Assembly: GCA_934183325.1 (NCBI GenBank)
Contig: CAKPSH010000019.1
Coordinates: 1 to 27,088, forward strand
Source of the DNA: an uncultured Clostridia bacterium
GTDB lineage: Bacteria; Bacillota; Clostridia; TANB77; CAG-508
Direction: 5' to 3'
DNA length: 27,088 bases
A program made the position numbers and the translations under genes. Shown in pieces: positions 22,986-27,088 of this stretch; positions within the stretch are counted from its first letter, which is position 1; each line of letters begins with the position of its first letter. Below the pieces are notes generated by a model. That model worked only from the letters and a program-made list of their open reading frames with translations, was not told the origin of the DNA and made no database searches.

Positions 22986-24974
22986 TTATTGAATTTTACA
23001 GTATACAGAATTTCCAGAATTAATTGAAATACCTTCTTTAGGAGTTTGTTCAGTGATAAAGGTATTTGATTTATCGATTTCTAAATCCTGATTATCATAA
23101 GTTAAAGATAAACCTAAATCAGATAATGTTTTTGTAGCATCTTTAACACTCATACCAGTAATATTTGGAACAGTAACAGAAAACGTTTCTTCAAGTGCTT
23201 CTGTATTATCTTTTTTTAATTCCAAGTAAGGAAGAACTTCACTTAGAATTTGAGAACCAATAGGAGCAGCAACACCACCACCTTGATGTCCACCTTCACC
23301 AGTAGGGTTATATAAAGTAATCAAAATTACAACTTCTGGGTCAGAGATAGAAGCAACACCACAAAAAGAAGTTACATATTTTCCAGTATTTACACCATCT
23401 TCAGAAGTACCAGTTTTTCCACCAACAGTATACCCAAGAACTTGAGCATTTTTTCCTGTACCAGAAGCTACAACAGATTCCATCATGCTTAAGACCTTTT
23501 GAGAAGTTTCTTTTGAAACAACATTTTCAGCAAGTACAATAGGTTCAAATTCTTGTTTCTCACCTGTTTGAGAATTAATTACAGCTTTTACAACTCTAGG
23601 TTGAAGAAGTTTTCCACCATTAACAATTGAAGAAATAGCTCTTACAAGTTGAAGAGGAGTAATTTCAAATCTTTGACCAAAAGAAATAGTAGCAAGTTCA
23701 ACAGGTCCAGCCTTATCTTTAGCAATAAAAATACTATTAGCTTCACCAGATAAATCAATACCAGTTTTAGAAAGTAAACCGAATTTCTCTAGATAAGAAA
23801 AATATTTTTCAACACCAATTTTTTGACCAAGACCAATAAAAATAGGATTACAAGAATTCATTAATGCCATACGTAAACTCTCAGAACCATGAGGCCTATA
23901 ATATCTCCAACATTTAATATATGTACCAGCAATATCAATTCCACCAGTACAAGCAAAACTTTGCTGTTCAATATCTGTAACTAAACCTTCTTCTAATGCA
24001 GCAGAAGCTGTAATTAATTTAAAAGTTGAACCAGGCTCATAAGTATCAGAAATAGCTTTATTTCTCCACATCTTTTCAAGAGCATTTGATTTATCAGAAC
24101 TAGACATTGTGGACCACATAGAAGCTAATTCCTCAGAGTTAATTGTATATGGTGTATTTAAGTTATATCCAGGATATGTAGCCATAGCCAAAATATCACC
24201 GTTATTAGGATTAATAATTACAACATTACCACCATCTGTACAAACATTATCAATACATGCTTCTTCAAGATATTTTTCAACAATAGATTGAATTGTAACA
24301 TCAATAGTAAGCTCAATACTATTACCATCAATTGCAGAAATATATTCTTCAGCAGTACCAGAAAGAGCCCTACCTTTAGCATCACTAGCACGAGATATTT
24401 TACCTTTTTCACCACTAAGCGTCTTATCATATTTAGCTTCAATACCATTTAATCCTTGATTATCACTACCACAGAAACCAATCACTTGTGAACATAATTC
24501 ATTATAAGGGTAATATCTTTTGGTATCTTCATCAATATTTATACCAGAAGTAATATCATTAGCGTCCATCCAAATTCTAAGTTCATCTGCTTTTTCCTTA
24601 TCAATTTTTTTCACAATTGTTTCAATAGAACTTCTTTTTTTTACCTTTTTTAAAGTCTTTTCATAATCAAGTTCAAAAATATCAGAAAGAGACTTAGCAA
24701 CTTTTTCCTTATTATCACTAGAAATAATCATAGGATTAACAGAAACAGTTTCAACAGTCGCAGAAGAGGCAAGAATAGTGCCATTTCTATCATATATTGT
24801 ACCTCTATTAGGATTTATAGTTCTATCCAAAGTATGCTGTCTATATGCCATAGCTTGTAATTCAGAACCCATTACAAATTGTATCCAAGCAAGTCTAAAA
24901 GAAAGCAAAACAAGTAATGTAACAAAAACAAAAAAAGCATATCTAATTCTTCTTTTTGCACTAATACTATACAT
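22986..24974 (-). CDS. Class B penicillin-binding protein (FtsI/SpoVD-type transpeptidase) with PASTA domain
   Basis: 662 residues. The start at 24974 is chosen because the SD AAAGGA precedes it and MYSISAKRRIRY leads straight into the single span (~13-33); the upstream in-frame extension is hydrophobic noise. The dimerisation domain (~50-250) begins NRGTIYDRNGTILA. The transpeptidase domain (~285-590) has the SxxK motif STFK (Ser316), SCN (374-376) and KTGT (Lys520). One PASTA domain closes the protein (~598-662). It cross-links peptidoglycan outside the membrane. One PASTA copy resembles SpoVD rather than the two-PASTA PBP2B, but whether it serves division or sporulation cannot be decided. 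In most Firmicutes it follows ftsL on the same strand; here it is inverted beyond mgtA. Confidence 0.95.
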   Translation of the reverse strand: MYSISAKRRIRYAFFVFVTLLVLLSFRLAWIQFVMGSELQAMAYRQHTLDRTINPNRGTIYDRNGTILASSATVETVSVNPMIISSDNKEKVAKSLSDIFELDYEKTLKKVKKRSSIETIVKKIDKEKADELRIWMDANDITSGINIDEDTKRYYPYNELCSQVIGFCGSDNQGLNGIEAKYDKTLSGEKGKISRASDAKGRALSGTAEEYISAIDGNSIELTIDVTIQSIVEKYLEEACIDNVCTDGGNVVIINPNNGDILAMATYPGYNLNTPYTINSEELASMWSTMSSSDKSNALEKMWRNKAISDTYEPGSTFKLITASAALEEGLVTDIEQQSFACTGGIDIAGTYIKCWRYYRPHGSESLRMALMNSCNPIFIGLGQKIGVEKYFSYLEKFGLLSKTGIDLSGEANSIFIAKDKAGPVELATISFGQRFEITPLQLVRAISSIVNGGKLLQPRVVKAVINSQTGEKQEFEPIVLAENVVSKETSQKVLSMMESVVASGTGKNAQVLGYTVGGKTGTSEDGVNTGKYVTSFCGVASISDPEVVILITLYNPTGEGGHQGGGVAAPIGSQILSEVLPYLELKKDNTEALEETFSVTVPNITGMSVKDATKTLSDLGLSLTYDNQDLEIDKSNTFITEQTPKEGISINSGNSVYCKIQ

Positions 24975-25013
24975 TTTTAACAGTCCTTTTTTAATTATAA
25001 TTAATATAAATAT

Positions 25014-25042
25014 ATTATAAGAAAAAAACAAATATGTATAAA
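25014..25042 (-). promoter_or_regulatory. Candidate promoter for the PBP
   Basis: On the minus strand, a perfect TATAAT (25019-25014) lies 40 bases before the start codon; the -35 at 17 bases (TTTATA) is weak. It is back to back with the mltG promoter. Confidence 0.4.
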
Positions 25043-25050
25043 AAATTAAG

Positions 25051-25079
25051 TTGACAATTATTAGATAGAAAATTATAAT
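25051..25079 (+). promoter_or_regulatory. Perfect consensus sigma-A promoter for mltG
   Basis: TTGACA (25051-25056), a 17-base spacer and TATAAT (25074-25079), with no mismatch to the vegetative consensus. Confidence 0.85.
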
Positions 25080-25111
25080 TAAAGAAGTCAAAAGAGAAGG
25101 GAATGAAAAAT

Positions 25112-26185
25112 ATGGTAAAAAAAATACTAATAGGAGTAGCAATATTTATAGTAGCATTAATAATAGGAATAACAATTTGGTATAACACAAGTTTAGAAGC
25201 TGTTAACAAAAAAGACGAAAATGTATATCAAGTAGAAATAGGAATGGGTTCAGGAGCATCAACAATAGCAAAAAAATTAAAATCAAACGGAATAATAAAA
25301 AATGAAATGGCATTCAAAATATATGTAAAACTAAATAAAATATCAAATTTCCAAGCAGGAACATATAGTTTAACAAAACAAATGACAGTAAAAGAATTAA
25401 CAGAACTATTACAAACAGGAAAACTAGAAAGTAAGGATTCAATATCAATAACATTTGTTGAAGGAAAAAATATGAGATGGGTAGCAAAAAAGATAGCAGA
25501 ATCAACAAATAATACAGAGGATGATGTATACAATTTATTAAAAGATGAAGAATATATAGATACCTTAATTCAAAAATATTGGTTTTTAACAGATGAAATA
25601 AAAAATAGTGATATCTATTATCCATTAGAAGGATATTTATTTCCAGACACATATCAATTTGTAAGCAAAAATGTAACAGTAAAAGAGATATTTGAAACAC
25701 TATTAAATCAAATGGATAAAAAATTAAGCACATACAAAACAGAAATAGAAAATTCAAAATACACAGTACATGAAATATTATCAGCAGCATCAATAATAGA
25801 AAACGAAGCAGTATTCGACAAAGATAGAAAAGATGTATCAAGTGTAATATATAATAGATTGAAAGCAAACATGCCAATACAAAGTGATGTAACAACATAT
25901 TATGCATTTAAAATAGATATGGGAACACGTGATTTATACTCATCAGAAATAAACACATACAATCCATACAACACAAGAGGACCAAGGATGAATGGGAAAT
26001 TACCAATAGGACCAATATCAATGGTAGGAACAAGTTCAATAGAAGCAGCAATAGAACCAAACCAAACAACATACCTATACTTTGTAGCAGACAAAAACGG
26101 AAACGTATACTTCACAAAAACATACCAAGAACACCAAGCAAAAGTAAACGAACTAAAAACCAAAGGGGAATGGATACAATTTTAA
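25112..26185 (+). CDS. mltG: Endolytic murein transglycosylase MltG (YceG-like)
   Basis: 357 residues from the ATG at 25112; the ATG at 25103 is also possible, but the SD AGAAGGGA (25095-25102) is too close to it and well spaced for 25112. A short cytoplasmic start, one span (~4-24), a LysM-like region with FVEGKNMRWVAKKIA (~115-130), then the catalytic YceG domain: PLEGYLFPDTY, SIIENEA with the family's Glu pair E230/E232, VIYNRL, IQSDVTTYYA and YNPYNTRGPRMNGKLPIGPI. MltG cleaves nascent glycan strands and so sets their length; it works with the elongation and division PBPs. It is divergent from the class B PBP with a shared promoter region, a wall-synthesis pairing. The canonical LPPGPI is LPIGPI here. 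Confidence 0.97.
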   Translation: MVKKILIGVAIFIVALIIGITIWYNTSLEAVNKKDENVYQVEIGMGSGASTIAKKLKSNGIIKNEMAFKIYVKLNKISNFQAGTYSLTKQMTVKELTELLQTGKLESKDSISITFVEGKNMRWVAKKIAESTNNTEDDVYNLLKDEEYIDTLIQKYWFLTDEIKNSDIYYPLEGYLFPDTYQFVSKNVTVKEIFETLLNQMDKKLSTYKTEIENSKYTVHEILSAASIIENEAVFDKDRKDVSSVIYNRLKANMPIQSDVTTYYAFKIDMGTRDLYSSEINTYNPYNTRGPRMNGKLPIGPISMVGTSSIEAAIEPNQTTYLYFVADKNGNVYFTKTYQEHQAKVNELKTKGEWIQF

Positions 26186-26195
26186 AAAGAAAAAC

Positions 26196-26263
26196 TAGAA
26201 TAATATAAAAAAATATGTAAAAAAGAAGATATTCTTTTTTACATATTTTTTTATATTATTCTA
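26196..26263 (+). terminator. 32-bp perfect hairpin after mltG
   Basis: Arms 26196-26227 and 26232-26263 match at every base around the loop GATA. The stem is almost pure A/T and the 3' arm itself is T-rich. It begins 10 bases after the mltG stop and probably ends its transcript, but it is also the left part of the element at 26196-26394. Confidence 0.7.
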
Positions 26264-26394
26264 AAGGCTTTCTTTAGAAAGCCAATCGTGAAAAATTGCG
26301 AAGCAATTTTACTCGATAAGTTTTCCTTTTTAAAATTGAATCCAAAAAAAGCAAATAATACATTCTCATTTGCATATTTTTTTATATTATTCTA
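26196..26394. repeat. MITE-like 199-bp element with 22-bp terminal inverted repeats
   Basis: Bases 26196-26217 and 26373-26394 are perfect 22-bp inverted repeats; the right copy is also a direct repeat of 26242-26263. Inside are GGCTTTC-TTTA-GAAAGCC (26266-26283), AAAATTGC-GAA-GCAATTTT (26292-26310) and GCAAAT/ATTTGC (26351-26356 / 26368-26373). No ORF and no clear target-site duplication. Confidence 0.5.
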
Positions 26395-26419
26395 TTTTTT
26401 TTAAAAAATTGCATCCTGT

Positions 26420-26448
26420 TTGACATATTCGCCAAAATATGCTAATAT
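26420..26448 (+). promoter_or_regulatory. Strong promoter of aspS
   Basis: TTGACA (26420-26425), a 17-base spacer and TAATAT (26443-26448), with TGC giving an extended -10. The leader from about 26455 to the start codon is ~95 bases. Confidence 0.75.
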
Positions 26449-26472
26449 AACAAGTGCAAATTAACGATTTTA

Positions 26473-26509
26473 GTAAAAAACTAGGTTGAACAAAAACCTA
26501 GTATTTTAC
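26473..26509 (+). promoter_or_regulatory. Leader hairpin upstream of aspS
   Basis: A 15-bp stem with one mismatch (26473-26487 / 26495-26509) and the loop GAACAAA; the core is ACTAGGTT/AACCTAGT. No T-box signature is present. It may stabilise the mRNA or control read-through. Confidence 0.5.
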
Positions 26510-26549
26510 ATTAAATAAAAAAGCAAAAACAAGAAGGGAATGAAGCAAT

Positions 26550-27088
26550 ATGAACGAATATAGAACACACAATTGCGGAGAACTAAGATTAGAAAATGTA
26601 AATCAGACAGTAAAACTATCAGGCTGGATCCAAAAAATAAGAAATTTAGGTGGAATGATATTCATAGACTTAAGAGATGAAGATGGAATAAGCCAAATAG
26701 TAATAAATGACGAAAAAATGCAAGAAACAGCAAAAGAATACACAACAGAAAGTTGCATAATGGTAGAAGGAACAGTAGTTGAAAGAAGCAACAAAAATCC
26801 AAAAATGCCAACAGGAGATATAGAAATAATAGCACAAAAAATAGAAATTCTAGGTAAATGCAAAAATGTATTACCATTTGAAGTAAATACAGATCAAGAA
26901 GTAAGAGAAGATTTAAGACTTGAATACAGATTTCTAGATTTAAGAAGCGAAAAACTACATAAAAGCATATTACTTCGTTCAAAGGTATTAAAAGCACTTA
27001 GAGACAAGATGGATGAAATGGGATTTAATGAAATCCAAACACCAATACTTGCAAATTCATCACCAGAAGGTGCAAGGGATTATTTAGT
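26550..27088 (+). CDS. aspS: Aspartyl-tRNA synthetase, 5' part (3' end outside window)
   Basis: 179 complete codons before the window edge. The ATG at 26550 has the SD AAGAAGGGA upstream; an ATG at 26540 runs into a stop at once. The N-terminal anticodon-binding OB fold (~1-105) includes VKLSGWIQKIRNLGGMIFIDLRDEDG; the class II catalytic domain begins at ~130 with LEYRFLDLRSEKL and motif FNEIQTPILANSSPEGARDYLV, typical of bacterial AspRS. It charges tRNA-Asp with aspartate in the cytoplasm. Whether it is the discriminating or the Asp/Asn non-discriminating form cannot be read from this part. Confidence 0.97.
   Translation, partial: MNEYRTHNCGELRLENVNQTVKLSGWIQKIRNLGGMIFIDLRDEDGISQIVINDEKMQETAKEYTTESCIMVEGTVVERSNKNPKMPTGDIEIIAQKIEILGKCKNVLPFEVNTDQEVREDLRLEYRFLDLRSEKLHKSILLRSKVLKALRDKMDEMGFNEIQTPILANSSPEGARDYL

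Noticed and set aside
24975..25142. 56-residue upstream extension of the PBP
   Set aside because: It is hydrophobic noise from AT-rich intergenic DNA, has no SD and would overlap the mltG promoter; the ATG at 24974 has an SD and gives a normal N-terminus.
26455..26549. T-box leader of aspS
   Set aside because: No AGGGTGG-type T-box sequence or terminator/antiterminator pair is visible.
1..27088. CRISPR array, tRNA, rRNA or transposase
   Set aside because: No spaced repeats, cloverleaf-like sequence, rRNA-like stretch or transposase frame was seen on either strand.

Overview
The window is chromosomal DNA from a very AT-rich, low-GC Gram-positive bacterium, most likely an anaerobic gut Clostridia lineage. 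The signs are Shine-Dalgarno sites of the AAGGAGG type, sigma-A promoters with extended -10 motifs, many short intrinsic terminators, an LPXTG-anchored protease, and the mraZ-rsmH-ftsL start of a dcw cluster. No tRNA, rRNA, CRISPR array or transposase was seen.

Left part (1-5012): the 3' end of a sensor histidine kinase is followed by a possible three-gene operon with one promoter and one terminator. It encodes a cytoplasmic R-S-E class ADP-ribosyltransferase fused to a long coiled coil, an ECF-like sigma factor carrying two C-terminal membrane spans, and a membrane-anchored protein whose C-terminal third reads like a divergent serpin. This combination is the best candidate here for an undescribed system.

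Middle-left (5013-11117): an OmpR-type response regulator and its overlapping histidine kinase, then a 1345-residue MMPL/RND exporter whose second extracellular loop is expanded by eight or nine degenerate EF-hand-like repeats.

Middle (11118-17760): a 51-residue membrane miniprotein with a near-consensus promoter; a nested inverted-repeat element of relatively high GC; a frameshifted M15 peptidase/peptidoglycan-binding gene; a large LPXTG-anchored papain-like protease with four Ig-like domains; and an orphan 564-residue gene with foreign base composition, its own strong promoter and a GC-rich terminator, very probably acquired horizontally.

Right part (17761-27088): mraZ with a seven-fold 10-bp operator array, then rsmH and an ftsL-like gene. 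The usual cluster is then broken by an MgtA-type P-ATPase and by the class B PBP, which lies on the opposite strand. mltG follows, divergent from the PBP with a perfect consensus promoter; then a 199-bp hairpin-rich element bounded by 22-bp inverted repeats, and the 5' part of aspS behind a strong promoter and a leader hairpin. Cell-wall growth genes dominate the right half; surface, signalling and possible conflict or defence genes dominate the left half.
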